Shown in pieces: positions 15,857-25,061 of a stretch of 59,043 nucleotides of DNA. The first letter of the stretch is position 1, and each line of letters starts with the position of its first letter. The stretch is from Flavobacteriaceae bacterium (GTDB taxonomy: Bacteria; Bacteroidota; Bacteroidia; Flavobacteriales; Flavobacteriaceae): contig QXYU01000038.1 of NCBI GenBank assembly GCA_009886755.1, positions 26,904 to 85,946 on the forward strand. The letters run 5' to 3'. The notes under the pieces were generated by a model that had not been told where the DNA came from, did not search any database, and saw only the letters and a program-made list of their open reading frames with translations. Made by a program: the position numbers and the translations under genes.

Positions 15857-17548
15857 ATGCGATGGAATAAAACCACAAATGCCGAGACTACGACCATCTT
15901 ACAGTTGGAACAAGCATTAGGAATTCCTACTGCGGTGGCTACAATTTTGGCGCAGCGTGGGATCACGTCATTTGAAGCGGCTAAAACATTTTTTCGTCCA
16001 GATTTAAAAGCCTTACACGATCCTTTTTTGATGTTGGGAATGTCCAAAGCGGTAGATCGGATTCTGCAAGCTGTTAGTACCGGTCAAAAGATTCTGGTTT
16101 ATGGTGATTATGATGTGGATGGAACCACTGCCGTAGCCTTGCTTTTTTCATATCTCAAAACATTGAAATCCGAAGTTGCAACTTATATCCCCGATCGCTA
16201 TTCGGAAGGATATGGACTCTCCTCTCAAGGAGTGCAGTTTGCAAGTGACAATGATATTGGACTGTTGATTACACTAGACTGTGGGATCAAAGCAGTAGAA
16301 CGGGTGGCCGAGGCCAAGGCTTTGGGAATTGACAGCATCATTTGCGATCACCACCTTCCAGGAGAACAACTGCCCTCAGCGGTGGCGATTTTGGATCCAA
16401 AGCAAAAAGACTGCTTGTACCCATATAAAGAACTGTGTGGCTGTGGAATTGGGTTTAAATTGATTCAAGCCTTAACTCTCCAGCAAGAGCATGATTTTGA
16501 AGTTTTGTATCCCTATTTGGATTTGGTGGCCACAGCCATAGCAGCCGATATTGTTCCGCTGACGGGAGAGAATAGGATTTTGGCCTATTATGGCTTGAAG
16601 CAACTGAACAAGGCACCGCGTCCCGGTTTTGAGCTTTTGATCCAAAACACCAAAAAAAAGGTTTTGCAATTGAGCGATTTGGTTTTTGTGATTGCACCAC
16701 GCATTAATGCAGCAGGGCGGATGCAACACGGCCAGCGAGCAGTTGATCTACTCTGTTCGGAAACTACAGAAATAGCGTTGCCCTATGCCCGTTCCATCGA
16801 ATTGATGAACAGTGAACGCCGACTGACCGATGAAAAAATCACAGAAGAAGCCTTGGCTCAAATTCAGGATTTGGAAACGGAGTTCAGCACGGTTGTGATG
16901 CAAGAACACTGGCACAAAGGTGTGGTGGGAATTGTAGCTTCGCGTCTGATAGAATCCTTTTATCGCCCTACAGTTGTGTTGACAGCTTCCGGAGATCAAC
17001 TGGTAGGTTCTGTACGATCGGTCAAAGGGTTTGATGTTTACGAAGCATTGGTGGCTTGTAGCCATCATTTTATTCAGTTTGGAGGACACAAATACGCAGC
17101 AGGCTTGACCATGACTAAAGAGGCGTTAGAGCCTTTTCGAGCGGCTTTTGAGCAGGCTGTAAAAGAACGAATTCTTCCCGAGCAACGCGAACCCAGTATG
17201 TTATATGATGCTACTTTGACCTTGAATGAAATTACGCCTAAACTGTTTCGAATCTTTCAACAGATGGCTCCGTTTGGCCCCCAAAATATGCGTCCTGTTT
17301 TTCGGACTCAGGGGTTAAAAGATGCGGGCGGAAGCAAGGTGGTGGGCAAAGAGCAAACCCATCTAAAATTAGAGGTCACAGACTTTAGCGGTGCTTCTGT
17401 TTCGGGCATTGCTTTTGGCATGGCGGAACACATCCACAAAATCAAAAGCCAAGTCAGTTTTGAGTTGCTTTATACGTTAGACGAGAATGAGTTTAATGGG
17501 GTAAAGACCTTACAGTTAAAAGTCAAAGCGTTACGATTCACCGAATAA
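15857..17548 (+). CDS. recJ: Single-stranded-DNA-specific exonuclease RecJ
   Basis: 563 residues from ATG 15857 (MRWNKTT). The frame is open further upstream, but those codons overlap rsmI. DHH-family metal motifs are present: D84-Y-D86-V-D88 and D164-H-H166, plus GCGIGFKL and the DHHA1 motif GGHKYAAG. It degrades ssDNA 5' to 3' in recombination and mismatch or base-excision repair. It converges with pgi with 10 nt between stop codons and no obvious terminator. Confidence 0.95.
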   Translation: MRWNKTTNAETTTILQLEQALGIPTAVATILAQRGITSFEAAKTFFRPDLKALHDPFLMLGMSKAVDRILQAVSTGQKILVYGDYDVDGTTAVALLFSYLKTLKSEVATYIPDRYSEGYGLSSQGVQFASDNDIGLLITLDCGIKAVERVAEAKALGIDSIICDHHLPGEQLPSAVAILDPKQKDCLYPYKELCGCGIGFKLIQALTLQQEHDFEVLYPYLDLVATAIAADIVPLTGENRILAYYGLKQLNKAPRPGFELLIQNTKKKVLQLSDLVFVIAPRINAAGRMQHGQRAVDLLCSETTEIALPYARSIELMNSERRLTDEKITEEALAQIQDLETEFSTVVMQEHWHKGVVGIVASRLIESFYRPTVVLTASGDQLVGSVRSVKGFDVYEALVACSHHFIQFGGHKYAAGLTMTKEALEPFRAAFEQAVKERILPEQREPSMLYDATLTLNEITPKLFRIFQQMAPFGPQNMRPVFRTQGLKDAGGSKVVGKEQTHLKLEVTDFSGASVSGIAFGMAEHIHKIKSQVSFELLYTLDENEFNGVKTLQLKVKALRFTE

Positions 17549-17558
17549 AAAACAAAAC

Positions 17559-19199
17559 TTAGTTTCCTTTACAGCGTTCGATTAGTGCTATTGTGGAGGG
17601 ATCATGTGCCGCTAGGGTATCGGACTGTAAATCACTTAAAACACTGTTGGCCAATTGCTTTCCAAGCTCTACACCCCATTGGTCATAGCTATAGATATTC
17701 CAAATGATTCCCTGAACAAAAATCTTATGCTCGTACATGGCAATAAGTGCTCCCAAGGTATAAGGGGTCAATTTTTGAATCAAAAATGTGGTTGTAGGCC
17801 GATTGCCCGTGAATACTTTAAAAGGTGTTAGGCGATCTATTTCTTGCGCACTTAGCCCTTTTTCTTCTAATTCTTTTCGGACGACCGCTTCTGTTTTTCC
17901 ACACATCAAGGCTTCTGTTTGTGCAATAAAGTTGGAAAGCAGCTTGTCTTGATGATCCCCTGTTTCGTGAAGGGACTCTTGGAAGCAAATAAAATCGGTT
18001 GGGATGAGCTTGGTTCCTTGATGGATCAGTTGAAAGAAGGCATGTTGGGCATTGGTTCCGGAAGCGCCCCAGATAATGGTGCCTGTCTGATAATCCACAG
18101 CTTTTCCGTTTCGGTCCACTCCTTTACCATTACTTTCCATAATCCCTTGTTGGAGATAGGCGGGAAGGTTCCTTAGGTATTGAGTGTAGGGAACAATGGC
18201 TTCGCTTTCGGCTTGCCAAAAATTGTTATACCAGACACTCAGTAATGCCAAAAGGGTTGGAATATTTTTTTCAACGGGGGTGTCGCGAAAATGTCGATCC
18301 ATCGCTCCAGCTCCCTGTAAGAGTTGTTCAAAATTTTCAGGGCCTACAGCCAAACAAATACTTAAACCAACCGTACTCCAAAGGGAAAAACGGCCGCCCA
18401 CCCAATCGTTCATTGGGAAGACATTTTCAGGGGCAATACCAAAGGCATCAATTTTTTCCAAGTTTGTGGAAACCGCTACAAAGTGTTGTGCAATAGCCGA
18501 TTCGGGTGCTGAGGAAAGGAACCATTTTCGGATGCTGTTAGCATTGGCCAAGGTTTCTTGTGTGGTAAAGGTTTTGGAAACAATCAAAAAGAGGGTGGTT
18601 TCCGGGTTGATTTTTTTCAATAGCTCCTGATGGTGATCCCCTTCTACGTTTGAAACGAAATAGGGCGTCAGATGATTGCCGTAAAATTCCAGAGCTTCTG
18701 TGACCATGGCAGGGCCTAAATCAGACCCACCAATTCCGATATTGACAATGGTGTCGATAGATTTTCCTGTGTGTCCTTTCCAGTCTCCAGAGATAACACG
18801 TTCAGCAAAGGCATACATTTTTTCTTTGACGGCATTGACCTCTGGGATCACGTTTTGACCCTCCACGGCTATGGCTTCTGTACCCTTGGATCGCAGGGCG
18901 GTATGCAACACGGCACGACCTTCGGTTTCGTTTATTTTTCCCCCTGAAAAATAGGCTTTAATAGCTTGGGAAAGACCGGCTTCATCGGCTAGATTTATAA
19001 GAAGTTCAAGAGTTTTTTGGGAAACACTGTTTTTAGACAAATCCACATAAAAGTCTTCCCAGTGGAGGCTTAGTTTTTCGAGACGGTCTTTTTCCAATTC
19101 AAAAAAATCGAGAATCTCCTGGTTTTGAATTTGGCTAAAGTGAGTAGCTAATTCATTCCAAGCGTTTAGCTGAGTTGGTTTATGGTTGGGTAGTGTCAT
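17559..19199 (-). CDS. pgi: Glucose-6-phosphate isomerase
   Basis: 546 residues from ATG 19199 (MTLPNHKP); the frame opens at a TTG four codons earlier. The signature VGGRFSLWSTVGL and the motif GIGGSDLGPAMV are clear, and the C-terminal half has QQGIMESNGKG and the SYDQWGVELGK block of the family. It interconverts glucose-6-P and fructose-6-P in glycolysis. Its start overlaps the end of the M23 peptidase gene by 20 nt, so translation is likely coupled. Confidence 0.96.
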   Translation of the reverse strand: MTLPNHKPTQLNAWNELATHFSQIQNQEILDFFELEKDRLEKLSLHWEDFYVDLSKNSVSQKTLELLINLADEAGLSQAIKAYFSGGKINETEGRAVLHTALRSKGTEAIAVEGQNVIPEVNAVKEKMYAFAERVISGDWKGHTGKSIDTIVNIGIGGSDLGPAMVTEALEFYGNHLTPYFVSNVEGDHHQELLKKINPETTLFLIVSKTFTTQETLANANSIRKWFLSSAPESAIAQHFVAVSTNLEKIDAFGIAPENVFPMNDWVGGRFSLWSTVGLSICLAVGPENFEQLLQGAGAMDRHFRDTPVEKNIPTLLALLSVWYNNFWQAESEAIVPYTQYLRNLPAYLQQGIMESNGKGVDRNGKAVDYQTGTIIWGASGTNAQHAFFQLIHQGTKLIPTDFICFQESLHETGDHQDKLLSNFIAQTEALMCGKTEAVVRKELEEKGLSAQEIDRLTPFKVFTGNRPTTTFLIQKLTPYTLGALIAMYEHKIFVQGIIWNIYSYDQWGVELGKQLANSVLSDLQSDTLAAHDPSTIALIERCKGN

Positions 19200-20505
19200 G
19201 ATGGTCGGCAATTCGTTTTGTGTTTAAAAAATCAGGTTCAAAAGGGATGCATTCCAAATCGTATTTCAGAGATTCAATAGCCGTAAAAAATTGGTTTTTT
19301 AAATTTTCAGAAATAGGTTTGGCTGCAGGCAGTTTTTGTTTGAATGGATCTACTTGTTTTCCGTATTTCCAGAAGCGGTAGCAAACATGAGGACCAGCAG
19401 TCAATCCGGTCATTCCGACCCAGCCGATGATGTCTCCTTGTTTGACGTATTGCCCCACACGTACATTGCGTTTTTTCATATGGAGGTATTGCGTCTGGTA
19501 AATGTTGTTGTGTTTGATGGTCACATAATTCCCATTGCCCCGGGAATAGGAGGCTTTTTTAATGGTTCCATTAGCGGTGGCCATGATGGGAGTTCCCACA
19601 CTGGCGGCAAAATCGGTTCCACGATGGGGTTTGATACGGTTTCCGTAGAATTTAATTCGACGGCGTAAATTGTAGCGCGAGGAGATGCGGCTAAATTTTA
19701 CAGGAGCTTTTAAAAAAGCGCGACGTAGGTTTTTGGCATTCGCATCAAAATAATCCACACTTCCCACCAAGCTATCAGATTCAAATTTAAAAGCATAAAG
19801 CGGTTTGCCATTATGCTCGAAATAAGCGGCTTTGATCTCTTCAATTCCAATAGATATAGAGTCATCCACAAAACGCTCTGTATAAATGACCTTGAATCGA
19901 TCGCCTTTTTGCAAGCGAAAAAAATCGATTGTCCAAGCATAAACGTCTGCGAGATAATAAGTCAATTGATCGTTGAGTCCACTTTTGATCATAGTCTCGT
20001 ATAAGGAACTTTCAATGGTGGCAGCGGCTTGTAGTTCGACGGTTCTGATGGGCTTGCTAACCTTTTCACCGAAGAGGCTGTCTCGGAGTTGTATTTTGGT
20101 GTAGCTCTCCACACCGGGTTCGTAGATAAAAGCATAAGGGGTAGGAATGCTGTCCTGGCTGTAGAGGAGTGTGTAAGGTTTGCCGATTTGCAATCGGTTT
20201 ACTTTGACTTTTCCTTCAATGGCCTGAAGAATTTCATACACCTGTGGATAATCAATGCCATTGGCTTCTAGAATAGCACCGAAAGTATCTCCTCTACGAA
20301 TTTTTTTATAAACGACTTGAAATTGATTCAAATCGTAACCGTACTTCATTTTAGGGGGTGGAACTTCTACAACCTCTTTTTCTTCCACCAGCTTTGGGGT
20401 CGGTGCATTACAACTGCTTGCCAAAGAGAAGGTAAAAGCCAAGAATCCACAAAACAATACGGTTTTGGAATAAGAAAGAGGGAAATCGCTAACGGCTAAC
20501 TTCAA
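19180..20505 (-). CDS. M23-family peptidase with LysM-like region, lipoprotein-like signal
   Basis: 441 residues. Signal with a lipobox-like LASSC near residue 32, then a Pro/Glu linker, a LysM-like region (IRRGDTFGAILEANGI, about 65-110), a long beta-rich middle, and the LytM/M23 domain. Zinc motif HxxxD is His294-RGT-Asp298. The second motif is GPHVCYRF: His373 is kept, but the family's HxH is HxC here (Cys375). That could mean a Cys ligand or weakened activity. The role is peptidoglycan remodelling or activating another hydrolase in the envelope. It overlaps DUF3108 upstream by 17 nt and pgi downstream by 20 nt. Confidence 0.9.
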   Translation of the reverse strand: MKLAVSDFPLSYSKTVLFCGFLAFTFSLASSCNAPTPKLVEEKEVVEVPPPKMKYGYDLNQFQVVYKKIRRGDTFGAILEANGIDYPQVYEILQAIEGKVKVNRLQIGKPYTLLYSQDSIPTPYAFIYEPGVESYTKIQLRDSLFGEKVSKPIRTVELQAAATIESSLYETMIKSGLNDQLTYYLADVYAWTIDFFRLQKGDRFKVIYTERFVDDSISIGIEEIKAAYFEHNGKPLYAFKFESDSLVGSVDYFDANAKNLRRAFLKAPVKFSRISSRYNLRRRIKFYGNRIKPHRGTDFAASVGTPIMATANGTIKKASYSRGNGNYVTIKHNNIYQTQYLHMKKRNVRVGQYVKQGDIIGWVGMTGLTAGPHVCYRFWKYGKQVDPFKQKLPAAKPISENLKNQFFTAIESLKYDLECIPFEPDFLNTKRIADHHDTTQP

Positions 20506-21313
20506 TGGTAAAAGGATGTTTTAGATTTTTAAAATTCTCTAGATCGGCCTTAATACTTCCGACGGCCAAATCGGCTTGCATACGAAGGGGGATACGATTT
20601 TGATCGTCAGACACCCAGAGAGTTACACTTTCTTGCTCCCGGAATACGCGTCCGGATTGGACAATGGGACGAAACTTGAGTGATGGCACAATACCGAACT
20701 TAGTGCTGAGGTTTTCCTTTCCCATAAACTTGAGCTTGAAAAGATAGTTTTCGCTGTCAAAAAACATGTTGATGGCAAAACTCTGATTGGGAATCAAGTC
20801 TTTTGCCGGAAGAAAATTCCGTAAATAGTAAAAGGCAGAAATTAAGTCTTGTGCTTTGTCATTGAAGGGATAAAGGGTTTTGGTTTTTTTCTTTTTATTA
20901 TAAACCAAGGCTTGTTTGGTCTCTTGGTCAAAATCGATTTCTATATCTTTAGTGTAACCTCCTTCATCAATATTGCGGATGGATTTATAGGGAACACCAG
21001 TCACGGTGTCAAAGTAACTTTCATAATGATCTTCCACCTTAAAAAACCAGCGTGCAAGACCTACGGTTTTCCCATATCCTTTGGCATGAAAAACAGAGCG
21101 TCCGTTGAGGGTGGTCTTATCCACTTCTAGTGTGGCTATGGAGGCATTAAAAAAGCCATAGTGGATACGAAATTCAAACCACTCCTTGTCCCCAAAAGTA
21201 TTATTGGATTGGGTGTCGGGAACAATCGCTTGGGTTGTTTCAGAGGTTTGAGCGTGGGCGACTGAAAAGACGATAATTCCAAGCAATAAGGCAGCTGCAC
21301 TTTTCATTTTCAT
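20489..21313 (-). CDS. DUF3108 domain periplasmic protein
   Basis: 274 residues with a clear Sec signal (MKMKSAAALLLGIIVFSVAHAQ, cleavage after AHA). The mature part starts after a short linker with GDKEWFEFRIHYGFFNASIATLEV and continues with long beta strands, the DUF3108 pattern (a beta-sandwich/barrel related to outer-membrane lipid-binding proteins). Function is not established. It sits between uvrC and the M23 peptidase in an apparent operon, which fits an envelope role alongside the peptidase. Confidence 0.82.
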   Translation of the reverse strand: MKMKSAAALLLGIIVFSVAHAQTSETTQAIVPDTQSNNTFGDKEWFEFRIHYGFFNASIATLEVDKTTLNGRSVFHAKGYGKTVGLARWFFKVEDHYESYFDTVTGVPYKSIRNIDEGGYTKDIEIDFDQETKQALVYNKKKKTKTLYPFNDKAQDLISAFYYLRNFLPAKDLIPNQSFAINMFFDSENYLFKLKFMGKENLSTKFGIVPSLKFRPIVQSGRVFREQESVTLWVSDDQNRIPLRMQADLAVGSIKADLENFKNLKHPFTIEVSR

Positions 21314-21337
21314 ACCAATACAAAAGTAGAAAATCTT

Positions 21338-23140
21338 TTAAGAAGCTGGGGGAGAATTCAAGTTATCAAAAAGGACAGTTCCTTTGCGTGCTCCCAATAC
21401 TTCAATTAAGTCTTCTTTGGAAGCCGTTTTCATGCGTTTAAGAGACTTAAATTTTTTTAAAAGAAGCTCCTTCGCTTTAGGACCAATCCCGGGGATATGA
21501 TCCAATTCAGAGTCCAAGGCCCCTTTGCTTCTTCGGTTTCGGTGCAGTGTAATTCCAAAGCGGTGGGCTTCATTTCTCAGTTGTTGGATGATTTTGAGGG
21601 TTTCTGATTTTTTATCCAAGTAGAGTGGGATAGGATCTTCTGGGAAATAAAGTTCTTCCAAGCGTTTGGCGATACCAATAATGGCAGTTTTGCCGCGTAG
21701 GCCCAGTATATCCAAACTTTTCAGAGCAGAGGATAACTGTCCTTTTCCTCCATCAATGACAATAAGTTGCGGCAGGGGTTCGTCTTCTTCTAGTAAGCGG
21801 CGATAACGCCGAAAGACTACTTCTTCCATAGAGGCAAAATCATCGGGGCCTTCTACGGTTTTAATTTTAAAATGGCGGTAGTCTTTTTTGCTGGGCTTGC
21901 CATTTTTGAAAACAACACAAGCGGCCACGGGGTTGGATCCTTGAATATTGGAGTTGTCAAAACATTCAATGTGAATAGGTTCGGCACTGAGTCGAAGATC
22001 TGTTTTCATCTGCCCAATTAATCGTTTTTCATGTCGATCAGGATCTACAATCTTCATTTGTTTGAACCGTTCCATACGGAAATATTTAGCATTCCGAAGC
22101 GACAATTCCACCAGTTTACGTTTATCTCCAATTTTTGGGAGTACGATTTGTATCCCCTCCCCAAAATCGAGCTTATGCGAACTGTAGATTATTTTGGACT
22201 GAGAGTGGAAGCGTTGTCGGATTTCTATGGCAGCCAAACGGAGCAATTCGGTATCGGTTTCTTCCATTCTTTTTTTGATTTCCAAGGTATGGGAGCGAAT
22301 GATGGAACCATAGAAGATTTGCAGAAAATTCACATAGCCGTAACTTTCGTCGGAGAGGATGGTAAAGACATCGACATCACTGATTTTTGGATTAACGATC
22401 GTGGACTTGGCCTGATAGTTTTCCAAAACATCAATTTTGTCTTTTATCTTTTGGGCTTCTTCAAATTCTAGATCCTGGGCATGGACTTCCATCTGTACTT
22501 TAAACTGTTGCAGAGATTCCTTGAAATTTCCCTTGATAATAGAACGAATCGCCTGAATATTTTCCTCATACACAGAGAGTGCAATATTTCCCACACAGGG
22601 ACCCAAACAGTTTCCCAAATGATATTCTAGACATAATTTGTATTTACCAGAGGCGATTTTGTCGGGGTGTAAGTCGTAGTTGCAAGTTCGTAAAGGATAG
22701 ATTCCCTTAATCAAGTCAAGCAGGGTCCGGACTGTTTTCATACTGGTGTAGGGACCAAAATATTCAGAGCCGTCTTTAATGACTTTTCGCGTTGGGAACA
22801 CTCTTGGAAAAGGCTCTTTTTTAACACAAATCCAAGGGTAAGACTTGTCATCTTTTAACATGACATTGTATTTAGGCTGGTATTTTTTAATGAGGTTGTT
22901 TTCCAGCAATAGGGCATCCATTTCTGTGGCTACTACAATGTGTTCGACTTTAAGGATATTCTTTACCAACATACGGGTACGATTGTTCAGGTGATGTTTG
23001 GTAAAGTAGGAGTTGACACGTTTTTTTAAGTTTTTGGCTTTGCCTACATAAATGACCGTATCCTTAGCATCAAAGTACTGATAGACACCAGGGCTTTCCG
23101 GTAGGGTTTTGATCTGTATGTCGATAGCGGGTAAATTCAT
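21338..23140 (-). CDS. uvrC: Excinuclease ABC subunit C
   Basis: 600 residues. GIY-YIG nuclease domain at the N-terminus (GVYQYFDAKDTVIYVGKAKN, 18-37), a UVR helix (about 205-245), the RNase H-like second nuclease domain (CFDNSNIQG...VIDGGKGQL) and a C-terminal helix-hairpin-helix (GIGPKAKELLLKKF). It makes both incisions around DNA lesions with UvrB. First gene of the uvrC-DUF3108-M23-pgi run, with an inverted repeat upstream (23171-23195). Confidence 0.96.
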   Translation of the reverse strand: MNLPAIDIQIKTLPESPGVYQYFDAKDTVIYVGKAKNLKKRVNSYFTKHHLNNRTRMLVKNILKVEHIVVATEMDALLLENNLIKKYQPKYNVMLKDDKSYPWICVKKEPFPRVFPTRKVIKDGSEYFGPYTSMKTVRTLLDLIKGIYPLRTCNYDLHPDKIASGKYKLCLEYHLGNCLGPCVGNIALSVYEENIQAIRSIIKGNFKESLQQFKVQMEVHAQDLEFEEAQKIKDKIDVLENYQAKSTIVNPKISDVDVFTILSDESYGYVNFLQIFYGSIIRSHTLEIKKRMEETDTELLRLAAIEIRQRFHSQSKIIYSSHKLDFGEGIQIVLPKIGDKRKLVELSLRNAKYFRMERFKQMKIVDPDRHEKRLIGQMKTDLRLSAEPIHIECFDNSNIQGSNPVAACVVFKNGKPSKKDYRHFKIKTVEGPDDFASMEEVVFRRYRRLLEEDEPLPQLIVIDGGKGQLSSALKSLDILGLRGKTAIIGIAKRLEELYFPEDPIPLYLDKKSETLKIIQQLRNEAHRFGITLHRNRRSKGALDSELDHIPGIGPKAKELLLKKFKSLKRMKTASKEDLIEVLGARKGTVLFDNLNSPPAS

Positions 23141-23170
23141 GTCTTAAATTACACTCCTGCAAATTACTAT

Positions 23171-23195
23171 TTTCAAAGTCAATGGGACTTTGAAA
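23171..23195. promoter_or_regulatory. 10-bp perfect inverted repeat upstream of uvrC
   Basis: TTTCAAAGTC and GACTTTGAAA flank a 5-nt centre, in the gap between uvrC (starts 23140) and the plus-strand hydrolase. The minus strand has a TAGTAATTTG stretch just after it, so it may overlap the uvrC promoter. As RNA it would form a 10-bp hairpin without a T run. An operator is the more likely reading. Confidence 0.45.
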
Positions 23196-23278
23196 GCAAT
23201 AGATTATTTGGGTTAGGTTTATCGCAATGGGCAAAAAAAATGTAGATTTATGCAGCCTAAATCTTTAACAAACCACCA

Positions 23279-24525
23279 ATGCCTACAATCTATTTGGGAG
23301 GAAACTACGAGAAGTTATCTTTCGTAAACAATTACATTTTTTATTTTTTTTTCTGGGATTCTTTCTTTTGTTGAGTTGTTCCAAAGACAAACCGGAGGAT
23401 GAAGCCCCAAAGCTGATTGAACCGACCTATGAGTATTTGTTCCAAACTAGTTTGGAACAAAGTTTATCAGCCTCTTCTATTCGTTTTATAGCTGGATTGG
23501 CGGTTGAAGATGCAGAGCAGTATAATTACCAAGATCTAGATGTTTACAGATTAACGTATAAAACACAAGGTCCTGACGGTGGTGCCATTGAAGCCTCTGG
23601 GGCTGTTTTGATTCCTGTCGATACAGAGAGTCAAAAATTGATTTCCTATCAACACGGAACTATCACAAATCAGGAAGATGCTCCTTCACATGGAATTAGT
23701 CTAGGATTGAATGAATTAAGTGCTATGGCCATCTTTGCATCGACTGGGTTTATTGTAACAATGCCTGATTATATTGGCTATGGAGCCAGTAGCGCACTAC
23801 CACACCCTTACGAACATCGAGCGAGTTTGGCTCGTGCTTGTAATGATATGCTCCTAGCAACCCTTGAATTTTTGGAAGAGAAAAAGGAAATAGAATCCAT
23901 TTATTTGATGGGTTATTCGGAAGTCGGATATGCGACCCTATCCACACAACAATATATTGAATCTCAGAACGAAGTTTTGCTTAAGGCAGTATTTCCAGCA
24001 GCAGGTGCTTACAATAAAACTGCTTTTACAAAAGCAATTATACAGCAGGATGAAGAACTTGAATTTATTGATAGTTACCTATGGGTATTGGATGTATACA
24101 ATCAAATTTATTCAAACTTAAACCGTCCTTGGAGTGCTTATGTAAAAGCACCTTATGATGAAATGCTTTCATCTCTTTCGGTACTTAATAGAGAAACCAT
24201 ATCAACTGAGTTGCTTGAAACTAAAATGTTAGAACAGAATCCCCAAAAGCTTTTTAAAGAAGAATTTATCAATGGGATAGTTGATGGTACAGACAGTGCA
24301 TTTTTAGAAGTATTGACTGACAATGATTTGCTAGACTGGATCCCTAAAGCTCCCGTCTATATGTATCATGGGACAGAAGACGATTATGTTTTACCCCTAA
24401 ACACCATTTCTACTGTAGATAATCTTAAGGCGTCAGGAGGAATGATTTCTTATATACCAATCGAAAAAAAAGACCACTTTTCTGCGGCTTTTGATTATTT
24501 CCTTGGGGTGTTGCTTTCTGTTTGA
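23279..24525 (+). pseudogene. Alpha/beta hydrolase lipoprotein with an out-of-frame start
   Basis: The hydrolase frame runs to 24525 and encodes a lipobox LLLSCSKDK (Cys at 23374-23376). Upstream it is open to 23269 but has no ATG or GTG; its only usual start is TTG at 23365/23368, inside the signal. An ATG at 23279 (MPTIYLGGNYEKLSF) leads into the same signal, but its frame differs by one base at a run of nine T (23344-23352). Ten T would join them. The enzyme looks intact: GYSEVG with its Ser codon at 23917-23919, Asp in GTEDDYV, His in KKDHFSA. It resembles secreted lipases/esterases of flavobacteria. It could be phase-variable, a fresh frameshift, a sequence error, or started from a rare codon. 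Confidence 0.65.
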
Positions 24526-24959
24526 GCGCTATGGGTAATGGATACTTGTGGTGTGTTTACAAAATAGACAGTAAAAGATTGGGTTTTGGCGAGAAAGGTA
24601 GGAGTGGGTGTTGCTGAGACCGCATAGACCTCGGCAAACACTCGATCACCGTCTTGGACGTTTTGAGAAAAGTCGTTCTGAGTTGCTGTAGCACTCAACG
24701 TGTGTGTGGTCAAGTAGCTATTGGCACCATTCCGATGAAGGACATAGCGGTAGTTCAATACTGCATTTGGATCTATGGGATTTGCTTGAACAGAATATTC
24801 AAGCGTATCAGAACTACAAGCGATTACAGTTGATCTGTTTCCAAAATTTGTGGTCAACGTTGGCGATGCAGTGAGTTGACTCCATAAATTGCTGGAACCT
24901 ATAGAAAAGAAGAGTAAGTAGGCGAGTAAAGAAAAACGTAAAGCAGTTCGTTCAAGCAT
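24495..24959 (-). pseudogene. N-terminal remnant of a larger secreted protein
   Basis: 154 residues with a good Sec signal (LAYLLFFSIGSSNLWSQ) and one Ser/Thr/Asn-rich beta-sandwich-like unit of about 110 residues, typical of the start of large flavobacterial surface proteins. It then ends abruptly (SITHSAQTESNTPRK) just where it enters the 3' end of the convergent hydrolase, overlapping it by 31 nt. No C-terminal sorting domain is present. The likely reading is that a deletion or rearrangement joined the start of an adhesin-like gene to the end of the hydrolase region. A genuine small secreted protein cannot be excluded. Confidence 0.55.
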
Positions 24960-25061
24960 GGATAGTAAGACTGGGCTTTTCTAAACTACAAAATTTTAAA
25001 TAAGTAACCCGAAAAGGGGTGTCTGCGTGTTTAGTTGTCTATCTTTTTGTAGCTTGTTCTC

